Shown here: piece after piece, positions 48,331 to 57,418 of the stretch | Layout of the letters: each line of letters opens with the position of its first letter | How positions within the stretch are numbered: position 1 is the stretch's first letter | From: Mycolicibacterium cosmeticum | GTDB lineage: Bacteria; Actinomycetota; Actinomycetes; Mycobacteriales; Mycobacteriaceae | Direction of reading: 5' to 3' | Assembly (NCBI RefSeq): GCF_000613185.1 | Contig: NZ_CCBB010000002.1 | Location: 310,001-374,000, forward strand | DNA: 64,000 nt | Notes under the pieces: generated by a model | Databases searched by the model: none | What the model was told of the DNA's origin: nothing | The model's input: the letters and a program-made list of their open reading frames with translations, nothing else | Program-made: the position numbers and the translations under genes

Positions 48331-49242
48331 ATGCCGTTGCTGACCTACAAGGAGACCCCGACGTGGCTGCGGTCCCCGCGCCGCCGGATGATCGCGGCGT
48401 TACCGCTACCGCTGCTGCGCCATGCTCTGTATCTCATGATGATCCGCAGGCCGGGCAACTTCACCGACCCCAAAACCTTCAACGAGAAGGTGAACTGGCG
48501 GCTGTTCAACGACCGGCGCGACCGGATCGTCAAGGCCTGCGACAAGATGTGGATGAAGGAGATGGCGCGCGACGCCTACCCGGGTGCCGACCTGCGCATC
48601 CCGGCCACCTACTGGTCGGGTACCGATCTGCGTGATGCCCCCGAGCTCGGCGAGCTGCCGCCGTGGGTGCTCAAGCCCAACCACAGCAGCGGGCATGCGG
48701 TGTTCGGACCGGACCCGCACACCGATCTGGCGGCCCTGCTGGAGCGGACCGAGCACTGGTTCGACGAGACTCCGCTGGAACTCGGCGAATGGGGTTACAG
48801 CCAGGCCCGGCCGCGGCTGCTGCTGGAGGAGAAGATCCTCACCCCGGACGGCCAGCCGCCCGTCGACTACAAATTCTTCGTCTTCGAGGGACGCATCGAG
48901 CTGATCCAGGTGAACCGCGGCCGGTTCGCCGGCGTGCAGACCGCCACCTTCCTGGACGCGGACTGGCGCCGGCTGCCGGTGCGGTGGCGTATCCAGCCCG
49001 TCGCCGACGAGGAGCGCCCCGCAGAGCTGGACAAGATGATGCACATCGCCAGCACCCTCGGGGCCGACTGGGATTTCATCCGGGTCGACCTGTACGCCGT
49101 GGACGGTGAGGTGTGGTTCGGCGAGTACACCCCCTACCCGGGCAGCGGCCTGCTGCGGTACAAGCCGATGAGCTTCGACCGCGAGCAGGGGGCGGTCTGG
49201 AACCTGCCGACACTGGCGCAGGTGCAGCCCGGCCAACCGTGA
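48331..49242 (+). CDS. TupA-like ATP-grasp protein
   Basis: A 303-residue protein of the ATP-grasp group related to teichuronopeptide synthesis protein TupA. KTFNEKVNWRLFNDRRDRIV with CDKMWMKEM near 50-75, WVLKPNHSSGH near 112 (ATP-binding Lys), LLLEEKILTPDG, DYKFFVFEGRIELIQVNRGR and DFIRVDLYAVDGEVWFGEYT (Mg-binding Asp/Glu). Such enzymes form amide links on cell-surface polymers. It starts four bases after the formyltransferase stop, so the two form an operon. The acceptor is unknown. Confidence 0.82.
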   Translation: MPLLTYKETPTWLRSPRRRMIAALPLPLLRHALYLMMIRRPGNFTDPKTFNEKVNWRLFNDRRDRIVKACDKMWMKEMARDAYPGADLRIPATYWSGTDLRDAPELGELPPWVLKPNHSSGHAVFGPDPHTDLAALLERTEHWFDETPLELGEWGYSQARPRLLLEEKILTPDGQPPVDYKFFVFEGRIELIQVNRGRFAGVQTATFLDADWRRLPVRWRIQPVADEERPAELDKMMHIASTLGADWDFIRVDLYAVDGEVWFGEYTPYPGSGLLRYKPMSFDREQGAVWNLPTLAQVQPGQP

Positions 49243-49245
49243 CCG

Positions 49246-49263
49246 GGCCGCCTGCGCGCGGCC
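49246..49263. terminator. GC-rich hairpin between convergent genes
   Basis: GGCCGC-CTGCGC-GCGGCC: a perfect 6-bp stem with a 6-base loop, filling the gap between the ATP-grasp stop (49242) and the PGRS stop (49265). A bidirectional terminator without a T-tract is plausible. Confidence 0.4.
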
Positions 49264-49264
49264 G

Positions 49265-51001
49265 CTAGACCGTCGAACCGCCGGGGCTGCCGCTGCCGCC
49301 GCCCGGGCTGCCGCCCTGGCCGCCGCTGCCGTCGGCGGAACCGCCGTTGCCGCCGCGGCCACCGGACCCACCGAGGTTGCCGTTGCCGCCGCGGCCGCCG
49401 GACCCGCCGGCCCCGGTGGCCGAACCCGTGTCGGAGATACCGTTACCGCCATTGCCGCCGCGGCCGCCGGGGGTGAGGACGCCGCGGCCGTTGCCGCCCG
49501 TACCGCCCTGGCCGCCTGCCGAGGTGCCGCCGGACGACGTGTGGGTGCCGGTGCCGCCGTCCCCGCCGCGGCCCCCGCCGCCGACAATGCCGCTGGTCCC
49601 GCCGCCGCCACCGGTCCCGCCGGTGCCCGTGCCGGTGCCCGACGTGCCCGCGCCGCCGGCGCCGCCGCGCCCGCCGTTTCCGGCGATGGCGTTGTCACCA
49701 CCGGTGCCGCCGGTCCCGCCGGTCCCTTGGCCCGCGCCGGCGTAGCCGTTGCCCCCGGCGCCGCCGGTGCCGCCCACGCCGATCTCGACCACGCCGCCGC
49801 GCCCGCCGGCACCGCCGGTGGCGGTGTCGTCCGCCGAGTCCGACTCCGGCGTGTAGGCGTCACCGCCACGGCCACCGTTACCCGGTGCGTACAACGACTG
49901 GGCGCCGTCACCGCCGCGCCCGCCGGTGGCGGTGCTGCCGCCGACCCCGCTGACACCCTGCGCGTCACCGCCGGTGCCGCCGCTGCCACCGGCGCCGAGA
50001 GTTCCTGCCGTGCCGCCGTTTCCGCCGTTCCCGCCGACCGCATTGAGACCGGTGGCGTCCGCGCCGTCGCCGCCGCGGCCGCCGTTGCCCGCGATCAAAC
50101 CACCGGCCCCGCCGTTGCCGCCATGGCCGGCGTTCTCCAGGCCGACCGTGTTGTCACCGTCGCCGCCGCGACCGCCGTCGCCCAGGAAGCCACCGCGCCC
50201 GCCGTTGCCGCCATCCGGATTCAGCCCGGCACCGTCGCCACCGCGGCCACCGTTGCCGATCAACAGCCCGGCCGCGCCGCCGTCACCGCCACCGGCGCCG
50301 CCGGCGCCACCGTTGCCGATCAGCCCGCTCGCGCCGCCGTTGCCGTACAGCCCACCGCTACCGCCGTTGCCCAGCAGCAGACCGCCGCGCCCGCCGTTGA
50401 CGCCCTCGGCGGTCACGTTGTAGCCGTTGCCGATCAGCAGGCCGGCGTCCGGGTTGGCGGCGGTGCCGTTGCGGACGAACACCGCGACGATCGGGATGTT
50501 GCCGCCGATATCACCCAGCACCCCGGCGATCGCGCCCGGCAGGTCGGCGAGGCTGACGGTGGTGGCCAGCGTGGCCGCGCCGGCGGGCGCGACACCGGTA
50601 GGTGCGTCACCGGTGGCCGTGGCCGTGGCCGTGGCCGGCGCCGAGCGCCGGGTGGTCAGGGGGTTACCGGTGTCCGGCGCTGACAGGGCGGTCCGGTGCT
50701 GGGACGAGCCCGGCACGGCCAGCGGGATCAAGACCAGCGTGGTGTCGTTGCCGACCGGCAGGCTGATCGGCGGGATCGCGCTCGGCTCGGCCGCATAGGT
50801 CTGGGTGACGGCCGCCAGCAGTGTGGTCGGGGTGGCCAGCCGGGCGAGGGAGGCCGGCGCGGAGATCGACTGGGCGGCACGTGGGGCCGGTGCCGGCTCG
50901 GCCTGCTGCACCGCGATCGCCGCGGTGCCCGCCAGGGCCATGGCGCCGGCCGCGGCGGTCGCGGCCGTCTTCGCGGTGATTCCCGTCAGTCTGCCTGTCA
51001 T
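49265..51001 (-). CDS. Secreted PGRS-type glycine-rich protein without a PE domain
   Basis: A 578-residue protein. Residues 1-35 are a signal peptide ([20 protein letters not shown] then [10 protein letters not shown]). Residues 36-190 are Ala/Thr/Pro-rich with [20 protein letters not shown] and VAVFVRNGT. From about 195 to the end runs an array of GGxGGx and NGGxGG repeats (for example [20 protein letters not shown]) like the PGRS regions of mycobacterial PE_PGRS proteins, predicted to form polyproline-II-type helical sandwiches. No PE domain (about 90-residue helical N-terminus) is present, so secretion is through Sec rather than ESX. ATG 51001 follows AGGGAG (51014-51009). The repeats may make its length variable. 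Confidence 0.85.
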   Translation of the reverse strand: MTGRLTGITAKTAATAAAGAMALAGTAAIAVQQAEPAPAPRAAQSISAPASLARLATPTTLLAAVTQTYAAEPSAIPPISLPVGNDTTLVLIPLAVPGSSQHRTALSAPDTGNPLTTRRSAPATATATATGDAPTGVAPAGAATLATTVSLADLPGAIAGVLGDIGGNIPIVAVFVRNGTAANPDAGLLIGNGYNVTAEGVNGGRGGLLLGNGGSGGLYGNGGASGLIGNGGAGGAGGGDGGAAGLLIGNGGRGGDGAGLNPDGGNGGRGGFLGDGGRGGDGDNTVGLENAGHGGNGGAGGLIAGNGGRGGDGADATGLNAVGGNGGNGGTAGTLGAGGSGGTGGDAQGVSGVGGSTATGGRGGDGAQSLYAPGNGGRGGDAYTPESDSADDTATGGAGGRGGVVEIGVGGTGGAGGNGYAGAGQGTGGTGGTGGDNAIAGNGGRGGAGGAGTSGTGTGTGGTGGGGGTSGIVGGGGRGGDGGTGTHTSSGGTSAGGQGGTGGNGRGVLTPGGRGGNGGNGISDTGSATGAGGSGGRGGNGNLGGSGGRGGNGGSADGSGGQGGSPGGGSGSPGGSTV

Positions 51002-51052
51002 CGGTTGACTCCCTGTTTGCTCGACCACCGTCGTCCGGCGGATGCCTTCGAC

Positions 51053-51058
51053 ATAGTG
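51053..51058 (-). promoter_or_regulatory. Possible -10 (CACTAT) of the PGRS gene
   Basis: CACTAT (minus strand) matches the A and T of TANNNT. It would start transcription near 51046, leaving a 45-base leader with a Shine-Dalgarno. Confidence 0.35.
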
Positions 51059-51072
51059 CCGGTCGCACAGCA

Positions 51073-51094
51073 ATTTCGCAGGTATTTCGCAGGC
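51073..51094. repeat. Two tandem 11-bp repeats ATTTCGCAGG(T/C)
   Basis: ATTTCGCAGGT at 51073-51083 is followed directly by ATTTCGCAGGC at 51084-51094, one helical turn apart. They lie over the -35 zone of the PGRS gene. Head-to-tail repeats with this period are typical of response-regulator sites. Confidence 0.5.
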
Positions 51095-51142
51095 GGTTGC
51101 TGAGAGGAATTCACAGCGTGGGTCGGCGCCGGGCGCCGGGTG

Positions 51143-52495
51143 TCAGCGGTCGAAAACCGACAGGGGAAGATGTCGAATACGTTGTCCGGTCAGCACTTTC
51201 GCGGTGATGACCGCCAGCCTTGCCATGCCTCGGTAGGTCGACGGGTTCAGCAGTGTGGGCCACTTGGTGCGGCGGATGTTGGCATCGAGCGGTCGGCCGG
51301 CGAATCGATCGGCAAGCCACCGCAGCGCCATCGGGGCCGACATCGGATGGAGCAGCAGGTGTTCGCTGAGCATGTCCCGGTGATAGGTGACGCTGGCCCC
51401 GCCCGAGGCGTAGGTGTCGGCCAGTTCGTCGATGCCGCCGACCGAGATGATCTCGTCGTGCACGGCCTGGATGATCAGCACCGGCGGGCTGGGCACGGCG
51501 GCGCCGAGCTTGATCTCGTCGAAGACGTGCCGCACCTCCGGGGTGGCCAGGATCTGTTCCAGCGGCTGGTCCAGCATGTCGCCCATGTCGGTGCGCATCA
51601 GCCGCAGCACGGCCTCCACGGTGGTCATGTGGTGCAGCCGCTCGAGCAGTTCATGCCCGTCGGCGTTGGCGTGCTCGTCGATGATGCGGCGCAGCCCGGG
51701 ATAGACGTCGGCCAGCGCGGCGACCACCAGGGCCGGCAGTGCCGAGGCGAAGGTGCCGTTGAGCCGCCGGAAGGTGTGGCCCAGATCGCCGACGGGCGAG
51801 CCGAGGACGGCCCCGACGATGTTCAGTTCGGGCGCGTAGCTGCCGCTCATCTCGGCCGCCCAGGCGGTGGCCAGCCCGCCGCCCGAGTAGCCCCACAGGC
51901 CGATCGGCGCGTCGGGTGACAGGTCGAGGCGTTCGGAGCCGAGCGCCGCGCGCAACCCGTCGAGGATGCGGTAGCCCGGCTCGTACGGGGTGCCCCAACT
52001 GCCGGCGCGGCCCTCGTGATCGGGCACCGACACCGCCCAGCCCTCGGCGATCGCGGCGGCGATGAGAAGAAGCTCGAACTGAGGTACCGCGCCGGGGGCC
52101 ACGGCGCGACGGCGCAGGGCATAGGACGGGAAGCATCGGGAGGTGATGGCGTCGATGGCGCACTGATAGGAGATCAGTGGCGCCGAGCCGGCCAGGTCCC
52201 GGTCGGCCGGCAGCAACACGGTGGTGGCGGCGGCGTCCGGCCTGCCCTTCATGTCGGTGGTCCGGTACAGCAGCTGCACGGCCCGCACCTGCTGCGGGAT
52301 CAGGCCGAGAAACGCCACCTCGACATCGCGGCTGCGCAACACGGTGCCCGGCTCGGCGTGCTGGAATCCGGTCGGTGCGTCGTAGAACGGGTCGTCATGG
52401 GGCAGCTGGGGGCGGGCGCCCCGGTCGAGTGCCTCGTGCGGCACGCACCCGATCCATTCGGCGCCGGTCGCGGTGGCCGCACTGCCCAGGTCCAT
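51143..52495 (-). CDS. Secretory-lipase family esterase (Rv1592c-like)
   Basis: A 450-residue alpha/beta hydrolase of the fungal-type secretory lipase family found in mycobacteria. The nucleophile elbow is [16 protein letters not shown] near residue 205; the Asp is in [14 protein letters not shown] and the His in [11 protein letters not shown], completing the triad. Family members hydrolyse acylglycerols or esters. There is no obvious signal peptide at the chosen ATG 52495. It stands alone downstream of nrtR, as in M. tuberculosis from memory. A near-consensus TAAGAA 7 bases before the ATG hints at a leaderless start. Confidence 0.9.
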   Translation of the reverse strand: MDLGSAATATGAEWIGCVPHEALDRGARPQLPHDDPFYDAPTGFQHAEPGTVLRSRDVEVAFLGLIPQQVRAVQLLYRTTDMKGRPDAAATTVLLPADRDLAGSAPLISYQCAIDAITSRCFPSYALRRRAVAPGAVPQFELLLIAAAIAEGWAVSVPDHEGRAGSWGTPYEPGYRILDGLRAALGSERLDLSPDAPIGLWGYSGGGLATAWAAEMSGSYAPELNIVGAVLGSPVGDLGHTFRRLNGTFASALPALVVAALADVYPGLRRIIDEHANADGHELLERLHHMTTVEAVLRLMRTDMGDMLDQPLEQILATPEVRHVFDEIKLGAAVPSPPVLIIQAVHDEIISVGGIDELADTYASGGASVTYHRDMLSEHLLLHPMSAPMALRWLADRFAGRPLDANIRRTKWPTLLNPSTYRGMARLAVITAKVLTGQRIRHLPLSVFDR

Positions 52496-52537
52496 CCGGG
52501 CATTCTTACTTAAGAGTGGTCTAAGAATCCAGTCGAC

Positions 52538-53230
52538 TCACCCGGGCGGGCGCAAGGCGGCGAATTCGTCGGTGACCCGGTAGCGGGCCTCGGTGAACCG
52601 GTAGAGGGCCGCAGGACGGCCGCCGCTTCGGCCGGAGCGGGCCGTGGTGCCGGTCCTGGTGATGACGTTCCGGCGTTCCAGTACGCGCTGCAGGTTGGTG
52701 GCGTCGACCGGGTGCCCGAGTGCCGCGCTGTAGATGTCCCGCAGCGTGGACAGGGCGAATTCCTTTGGTGCCAATGCGAATCCGATATTCGTGTAGGACA
52801 GTTTGGCGATCAGCCTGGCGTGCGCGTTGGTGACCATCGGCCCGTGGTCGAAGGCCATCGGGGGCAGCGCCGAGACGGGATGCCAGCGGGTGTCCGGCGG
52901 CAGTTCCGGGGTGGCCGGGGAGGGGACGAGTCCCAGGAAGGTCGAGGCGATGGTGCGCGGCCCGGGCACCCGGGCCGGGTCGGAGAACACGGCGAGCTGC
53001 TCAAGGTGGGCCAATTCACGCAGGTCGACCTTCTCGGCCAGTTGACGACGGACTGAACTGGTCATGTCCTCGTCGTGACGCAGCCGGCCACCCGGCAGCG
53101 ACCACGCGCCGCGCTGGGGCTCCATCGCCCGCTCCCATAACAGCACGCTGAGCTGGGGTTTCTTTGTCGACAGCTGGCGCACCTGGAACACGACGGCCAG
53201 CACTTCGTGCCCGGTGCTAGTATGTGACAT
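52538..53230 (-). CDS. nrtR: NAD-biosynthesis repressor NrtR (NUDIX-like plus winged helix)
   Basis: A 230-residue two-domain regulator. Residues 8-140 form a NUDIX fold, but the catalytic box is broken: Gly48-x5-Glu54-x7-Arg62 is kept while the REUxEE end reads RQLAEK (62-67), so hydrolysis is unlikely. Residues 145-230 form a winged helix ([34 protein letters not shown]). It is divergent from nadA and separated by a palindrome. NrtR proteins are known to repress NAD synthesis and to release DNA with ADP-ribose-type ligands; mycobacterial NrtR controls nadABC. ATG 53230 is set by a TACAAT -10. Confidence 0.92.
   Translation of the reverse strand: MSHTSTGHEVLAVVFQVRQLSTKKPQLSVLLWERAMEPQRGAWSLPGGRLRHDEDMTSSVRRQLAEKVDLRELAHLEQLAVFSDPARVPGPRTIASTFLGLVPSPATPELPPDTRWHPVSALPPMAFDHGPMVTNAHARLIAKLSYTNIGFALAPKEFALSTLRDIYSAALGHPVDATNLQRVLERRNVITRTGTTARSGRSGGRPAALYRFTEARYRVTDEFAALRPPG
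53218..53223 (+). promoter_or_regulatory. -10 hexamer TAGTAT of nadABC
   Basis: TAGTAT fits TANNNT; transcription would begin near 53230, so the NrtR palindrome lies at the very start of the nadA leader. Confidence 0.45.
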
Positions 53231-53253
53231 GTTTTCGATTGTAAGTCGAAAAC
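53231..53253. promoter_or_regulatory. NrtR operator between nrtR and nadA
   Basis: GTTTTCGA-TTGTAAG-TCGAAAAC: perfect 8-bp arms with a 7-base spacer. It touches the nrtR start codon, contains the nrtR -10 and covers the predicted nadA transcription start. Confidence 0.85.
53238..53243 (-). promoter_or_regulatory. -10 hexamer TACAAT of nrtR, inside its operator
   Basis: TACAAT (minus strand) fits TANNNT. It is followed by 7 bases (the left operator arm, less one base) and then ATG 53230: a leaderless, self-repressed promoter. Confidence 0.6.
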
Positions 53254-53300
53254 CTGGCTTCACCAACCTGGCTCGACAAGCTTCATTTAAGGAGACGGCC

Positions 53301-54362
53301 ATGACGGTCCTGGATCACACTGGGGCACCGACCGCGGAGCGCGCCAGCGCGCTGGCGTCGCGCATCGTCGACGGTCCCGGCGGCTACGGGGGCGTCGTCG
53401 CCGACGCGCAGTGGGCGGCGGAGATCCGCAGGCTCGCCGACCTGCGCAATGCGACGGTGCTGGCGCACAACTATCAGTTGCCCGAGATCCAGGACGTGGC
53501 CGACCATGTCGGGGACTCGCTGGCGCTGTCCCGCATCGCCGCGGCCGCGCCCGAGGACACCATCGTGTTCTGCGGCGTGCACTTCATGGCCGAGACCGCC
53601 AAGATCCTGTCACCGGAGAAGACGGTGCTGATCCCGGACCAGCGCGCCGGCTGCTCGCTGGCGGACTCGATCACCGCCGACGAACTACGGGCCTGGAAGG
53701 CCGAGTTCCCCGACGCCGTCGTCGTCTCCTACGTCAACACCACCGCGGCGGTGAAGGCGCTCACCGACATCTGCTGCACCTCGTCCAACGCGGTCGAGGT
53801 GGTCGCCTCCATTCCGGAGGACCGCACCGTGCTGTTCTGCCCCGACCAGTTCCTCGGTGCCCACGTGCGCCGGGTCACCGGCCGCAAGAACCTGCACATC
53901 TGGGCCGGCGAATGCCACGTGCACGCCGGTATCAACGGTGACGAGCTCGCCGCCCAGGCCCGCAGCCACCCGGACGCCGAGCTGTTCGTGCACCCCGAAT
54001 GCGGCTGCGCCACCTCGGCGCTGTACCTGGCCGGTGAGGGTGCGGTGCCCGAGGACCGGGTCAAGATCCTGTCCACCGGCGGCATGCTGGACGCCGCGCG
54101 GGCGACCGCGGCCCGTCAGGTGCTGGTTGCCACCGAGATCGGCATGCTGCACCAATTGCGCCGCGCCGCACCGGAAGTCGACTTCCTGGCGGTCAACGAC
54201 CGGGCCTCGTGCACCTACATGAAGATGATCACCCCGGCCGCGCTGCTGCGTTGCCTGGTCGAAGGTGCCGACGAGGTGCACGTGGACGCCGATGTTGCGG
54301 CGGCCGGTCGAAGGAGCGTGCAACGCATGATCGAGATCGGGCAACCCGGCGGCGGGGAATGA
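53301..54362 (+). CDS. nadA: Quinolinate synthase
   Basis: A 353-residue [4Fe-4S] enzyme making quinolinate from iminoaspartate and dihydroxyacetone phosphate. Cluster-type cysteines are Cys118 (RAGCSLADS), Cys205 ([10 protein letters not shown]) and Cys304 (RASCTYMKM), with spacings 87 and 99 as in the family. [20 protein letters not shown] near 55-75 binds the substrate. ATG 53301 follows AAGGAG (53289-53294). It heads the nadA-nadB-nadC operon, each gene overlapping the next by four bases. Confidence 0.97.
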   Translation: MTVLDHTGAPTAERASALASRIVDGPGGYGGVVADAQWAAEIRRLADLRNATVLAHNYQLPEIQDVADHVGDSLALSRIAAAAPEDTIVFCGVHFMAETAKILSPEKTVLIPDQRAGCSLADSITADELRAWKAEFPDAVVVSYVNTTAAVKALTDICCTSSNAVEVVASIPEDRTVLFCPDQFLGAHVRRVTGRKNLHIWAGECHVHAGINGDELAAQARSHPDAELFVHPECGCATSALYLAGEGAVPEDRVKILSTGGMLDAARATAARQVLVATEIGMLHQLRRAAPEVDFLAVNDRASCTYMKMITPAALLRCLVEGADEVHVDADVAAAGRRSVQRMIEIGQPGGGE

Positions 54363-55954
54363 CGGCCTGCGGCCGCGCCACGCACTGGCAGCAGCGCGCT
54401 GACGTCGTCGTCATCGGCACCGGGGTGGCCGGGTTGGTCGCCGCGCTGGCCGCCGTGCGAGCCGGCCGAAAAGTGGTGGTGCTGAGCAAGGTTGCCGAAA
54501 CGGCGACGTTCTATGCCCAGGGCGGCATCGCCGTGGTGCTGCCCGAGGCCTTTCGCGCGGACCAGGACTCGGTGGAGGCGCACGTCGCCGACACCGTGGC
54601 CGCCGGCGGCGGGCTCTGCGACGCCGAGGCGGTGCGCTCCATCGTCGCCGACGGGTACCGGGCCGTCGCCGACCTGGTGGCCGACGGCGCCCGGTTCGAC
54701 GAGTCCGCCCCCGGCCACTGGTCGCTGACCCGCGAGGGTGGGCACACCCGGCGCCGCATCATCCACGCCGGTGGCGACGCCACCGGGGCCGAGGTGCAGC
54801 GCGCGCTCGACCACGCCGCCACCCATCTGGACGTCCGACGCAACCACGTGGCACTGCAGATCTGCCGCGACGCAGACCAGGTGACCGGCGTGCTGGTGCA
54901 CAGCCCGGACGGGCCGGGCGTGCTGCACGCTCCGGCGGTCATCCTGGCCACCGGCGGCCTGGGCCACCTGTACGCCGCCACCACCAATCCGGACGGGTCG
55001 ACCGGCGACGGGGTGGCGCTGGCGCTGCGGGCCGGGTGCACCGTCACCGACGTGGAGTTCGTCCAGTTCCACCCGACGATGCTCTACACCGGTGCGGCCG
55101 GCGGGCGCCGCCCGTTGATCACCGAGGCGATCCGCGGCGAAGGGGCCGTCCTGCTCGACCGCCGGGGCCGTTCGGTGACCGCGGGCGTGCACCCGATGGG
55201 TGACCTGGCGCCGCGGGACGTGGTGGCCGCCGCCATCGACGCGCGGCTGCGCGAGACCGGCGACCCGTGCGTCTACCTCGACGCCACCGCGATACCCGAT
55301 GTGGCGCACCGGTTTCCGACGGTCACCGCGGCCTGCCTGGCGGCCGGGGTCGACCCGGCCCGCCAACCCATCCCGGTGGTGCCCGGCGCGCATTACAGCT
55401 GTGGGGGCGTCACCACCGATGTGCACGGCCGTACCGAACTTCCGGGATTGTTCGCCGCCGGCGAGGTCGCCCGCACCGGGATGCACGGTGCCAACCGGCT
55501 GGCGTCCAACAGCCTGCTGGAAGGCCTCGTCGTCGGTGGCCGGGCCGGGCGCGCCGCCGCCGCCCATGCCCTGGCCGCCGGTCCGGTCCTGGCCCGGGTG
55601 CCGGAGGTTGCCGCCGAGCCCACGCTGGACCGCGGTGCGCTGCAGCGGGCGATGAGCCGGGACGGCGCCGTCGTCCGCGACGCCGACGGGCTGGCGCACT
55701 TGAGCGCCGTGCTGAACAGCGCGGGGACCCGCGTCGTCACCAACCGCACCGATTTCGAGGACGCCGCTTTGACCATGACCGCCCGGGCGGTGGCGGTGGC
55801 CGCCGCCGAACGCACCGAGTCGCGTGGCTGTCACCACCGCGCCGATCACCCGAACACCGATGCGGCGCAGGCCAAGAGCATCACCGTGCGGCTCGACGCG
55901 GCCGGGGCACCGGCCGTCCTGGCGCCCGCCGCCGTGTCGGGAGGTGCCCGGTGA
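54359..55954 (+). CDS. nadB: L-aspartate oxidase
   Basis: A 531-residue FAD flavoprotein oxidising L-aspartate to iminoaspartate for NadA. The dinucleotide loop is [20 protein letters not shown] near residue 18. [31 protein letters not shown] and the active-site stretch HPTMLYTG follow. [20 protein letters not shown] is the FAD-contacting C-terminal motif of the succinate dehydrogenase/NadB family. ATGA overlap with nadA. The helical C-terminal domain ends with a short Ala-rich tail. Confidence 0.97.
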   Translation: MTACGRATHWQQRADVVVIGTGVAGLVAALAAVRAGRKVVVLSKVAETATFYAQGGIAVVLPEAFRADQDSVEAHVADTVAAGGGLCDAEAVRSIVADGYRAVADLVADGARFDESAPGHWSLTREGGHTRRRIIHAGGDATGAEVQRALDHAATHLDVRRNHVALQICRDADQVTGVLVHSPDGPGVLHAPAVILATGGLGHLYAATTNPDGSTGDGVALALRAGCTVTDVEFVQFHPTMLYTGAAGGRRPLITEAIRGEGAVLLDRRGRSVTAGVHPMGDLAPRDVVAAAIDARLRETGDPCVYLDATAIPDVAHRFPTVTAACLAAGVDPARQPIPVVPGAHYSCGGVTTDVHGRTELPGLFAAGEVARTGMHGANRLASNSLLEGLVVGGRAGRAAAAHALAAGPVLARVPEVAAEPTLDRGALQRAMSRDGAVVRDADGLAHLSAVLNSAGTRVVTNRTDFEDAALTMTARAVAVAAAERTESRGCHHRADHPNTDAAQAKSITVRLDAAGAPAVLAPAAVSGGAR

Positions 55955-56808
55955 AGCCGTCGGCGGACGAACTCGACGAGGCCCGCGCCGTCATCGCCCG
56001 CGGCCTCGACGAGGACCTGCGCTACGGGCCCGACGTCACCACCGCGGCCACCGTGCCCGCCGACGCGGTGACCACCGCGTCGATGGCCACCCGGGAACCC
56101 GGGGTGGTCGCCGGTGTCGACATCGCCTTGCTGGTGCTCGACGAGGTGCTCGGTCCCGACGGATACACCGTGCTCGACAGGGTGCAGGACGGGGCCCGCC
56201 TGACGGCCGGCCAGGCCCTGCTGACGGTCCGCGCTCCCGCGCAAGGCCTGCTCACCGCCGAGCGCACCATGCTGAACCTGGTGTGCCACCTGTCCGGGAT
56301 CGCCACCGCCACCGCCCACTGGGTGGACGCCGTGGAGGGCACCCGCGCCAAGATCAGGGATACCCGCAAGACCCTGCCCGGGCTGCGCGCCCTGCAGAAG
56401 TACGCCGTGCGCGTCGGCGGCGGTGTGAACCACCGGATGGGCCTGGGCGATGCCGCCCTGATCAAGGACAACCATGTCGCGGCGGCCGGTTCGGTGCTGG
56501 CCGCGCTGAACGCGGTGCGTGCCGCCGCCCCGGGTTTGCCGTGCGAGGTCGAGGTCGACTCGCTGGAGCAACTCGACGACGTGCTGGGGGCCGGCGTGGA
56601 ACTGGTCCTGCTGGACAACTTCCCGGTGTGGCAGACCCAGATCGCCGTGCAGCGTCGCGACAGTCGTTCGCCGGCAACGCAATTGGAATCCTCCGGCGGG
56701 CTCTCGCTGGAGTCGGCGGCCGGCTACGCGGCCACCGGCGTGGATTACCTCGCCGTCGGCGCGCTGACCCATTCGGTGCGGGTGCTCGACATCGGGCTGG
56801 ACACCTAA
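55951..56808 (+). CDS. nadC: Nicotinate-nucleotide pyrophosphorylase (quinolinate phosphoribosyltransferase)
   Basis: A 285-residue type II phosphoribosyltransferase turning quinolinate and PRPP into nicotinate mononucleotide and CO2. The substrate-binding Arg/Lys set is visible: ERTMLNLVCHLSGIATATAH, IRDTRKTLPGLRALQKYAVR and GGVNHRMGLGDAALIKDNH. Acidic residues are in EVEVDSLEQLDD and SGGLSLESAAGYAATGVDYL. GTG 55951 overlaps the nadB stop (GTGA). It converges with the tetR gene (three bases shared). Confidence 0.97.
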   Translation: MKPSADELDEARAVIARGLDEDLRYGPDVTTAATVPADAVTTASMATREPGVVAGVDIALLVLDEVLGPDGYTVLDRVQDGARLTAGQALLTVRAPAQGLLTAERTMLNLVCHLSGIATATAHWVDAVEGTRAKIRDTRKTLPGLRALQKYAVRVGGGVNHRMGLGDAALIKDNHVAAAGSVLAALNAVRAAAPGLPCEVEVDSLEQLDDVLGAGVELVLLDNFPVWQTQIAVQRRDSRSPATQLESSGGLSLESAAGYAATGVDYLAVGALTHSVRVLDIGLDT

Positions 56809-57374
56809 CCGCGCTCGAGCAGGGCACGTGCCGCGGTCTTGACCGCCAACAGCGCGCTGGGTTCGCCCGACACCCGGGACAGCAGCAGGGCGCCCTCGAT
56901 CAACGAGAGGATCGCGCGCGCCGTCTCGTCCGCGTGTGCCGGTTCCCAGCCGTCGGCGCGCAACCGGTCGGCGACCGCGCCGATCCAGTCGCCGAACGCC
57001 CGCGCGGACGCGGCCCGCACCACCGGGCTGGCGGTCACCGACTCGGTGGCGATCGGTTCGATGGGGCAGCCGTCACGTTCGTCGGCGCGCAGGTTGGCCG
57101 CCATCACGTCCACCCAGCGGTCCACGATGTCGGCGGCGGGGTCGTCGGCCGCCAGCAGTTGGCGCAGCAGTGCGCCGATCCCGCCGCCGACCGTGTCGAC
57201 GACGGCGGCCGCCAGTTCGGCCTTGCCGTCGGGGAAGTGGTGGTACAGCGAGCCCGCCTTGACCTGCGCGACGTCGAGGATCTGGTTGACGCCGGTGGCC
57301 GCGTACCCCTGCCGGCGGAACAGTTGCGCCGCGGTGTCCAGCAGGGCGGCGCGGCTGCGGTCGGGGCGGGGCAT
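56805..57374 (-). CDS. TetR-family regulator
   Basis: A 189-residue repressor. LLDTAAQLFRRQGYAATGVN, QILDVAQVKAGSLYHHFPDG and KAELAAAVVDTV form the TetR DNA-binding domain, in the subgroup with a SLYHHF recognition helix. The ligand domain has one Cys (DERDGCPIEPIATE) also seen in the AcrR/'TetR_C' family. ATG 57374 is preferred to TTG 57413 because TAGCAT lies 7 bases upstream. It follows the LysE-type gene by 42 bases in the same direction, and a 26-bp dyad sits in that gap, so it probably regulates itself; control of lysE is possible. Confidence 0.85.
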   Translation of the reverse strand: MPRPDRSRAALLDTAAQLFRRQGYAATGVNQILDVAQVKAGSLYHHFPDGKAELAAAVVDTVGGGIGALLRQLLAADDPAADIVDRWVDVMAANLRADERDGCPIEPIATESVTASPVVRAASARAFGDWIGAVADRLRADGWEPAHADETARAILSLIEGALLLSRVSGEPSALLAVKTAARALLERG

Positions 57375-57381
57375 GGCAGCG

Positions 57382-57387
57382 ATGCTA
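57382..57387 (-). promoter_or_regulatory. -10 hexamer TAGCAT of tetR
   Basis: TAGCAT (minus strand) fits TANNNT and is 7 bases before ATG 57374, a predicted leaderless start. Confidence 0.5.
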
Positions 57388-57392
57388 CCGGC

Positions 57393-57418
57393 GATACCGG
57401 AACGATCGCTCAACTATC
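57393..57418. promoter_or_regulatory. Imperfect 26-bp dyad, likely TetR operator
   Basis: Outer arms GATA/TATC and inner GAACGA/TCGCTC share one centre at 57405.5; 9 of 13 base pairs match. The centre is about 32 bases before the tetR start, over the -35, and the dyad covers the end of the lysE frame. Confidence 0.5.

Noticed and set aside
49265..50400. Regular short repeats that could suggest a CRISPR array
   Set aside because: The repeats are in-frame codons of GGxGGx residues with no constant spacer length, no identical repeat unit and no cas genes.
49347..50683. Long proline-rich and Ala-rich open frames on the plus strand
   Set aside because: They are the antisense of the glycine-rich PGRS repeats (Gly codons read backwards give Pro/Ala) and have no ribosome site, promoter or family resemblance.
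53231..53300. Possible NAD-sensing riboswitch in the nadA leader
   Set aside because: Leader is only about 70 nt, lacks a recognisable aptamer core, and its main feature is explained by the NrtR operator.
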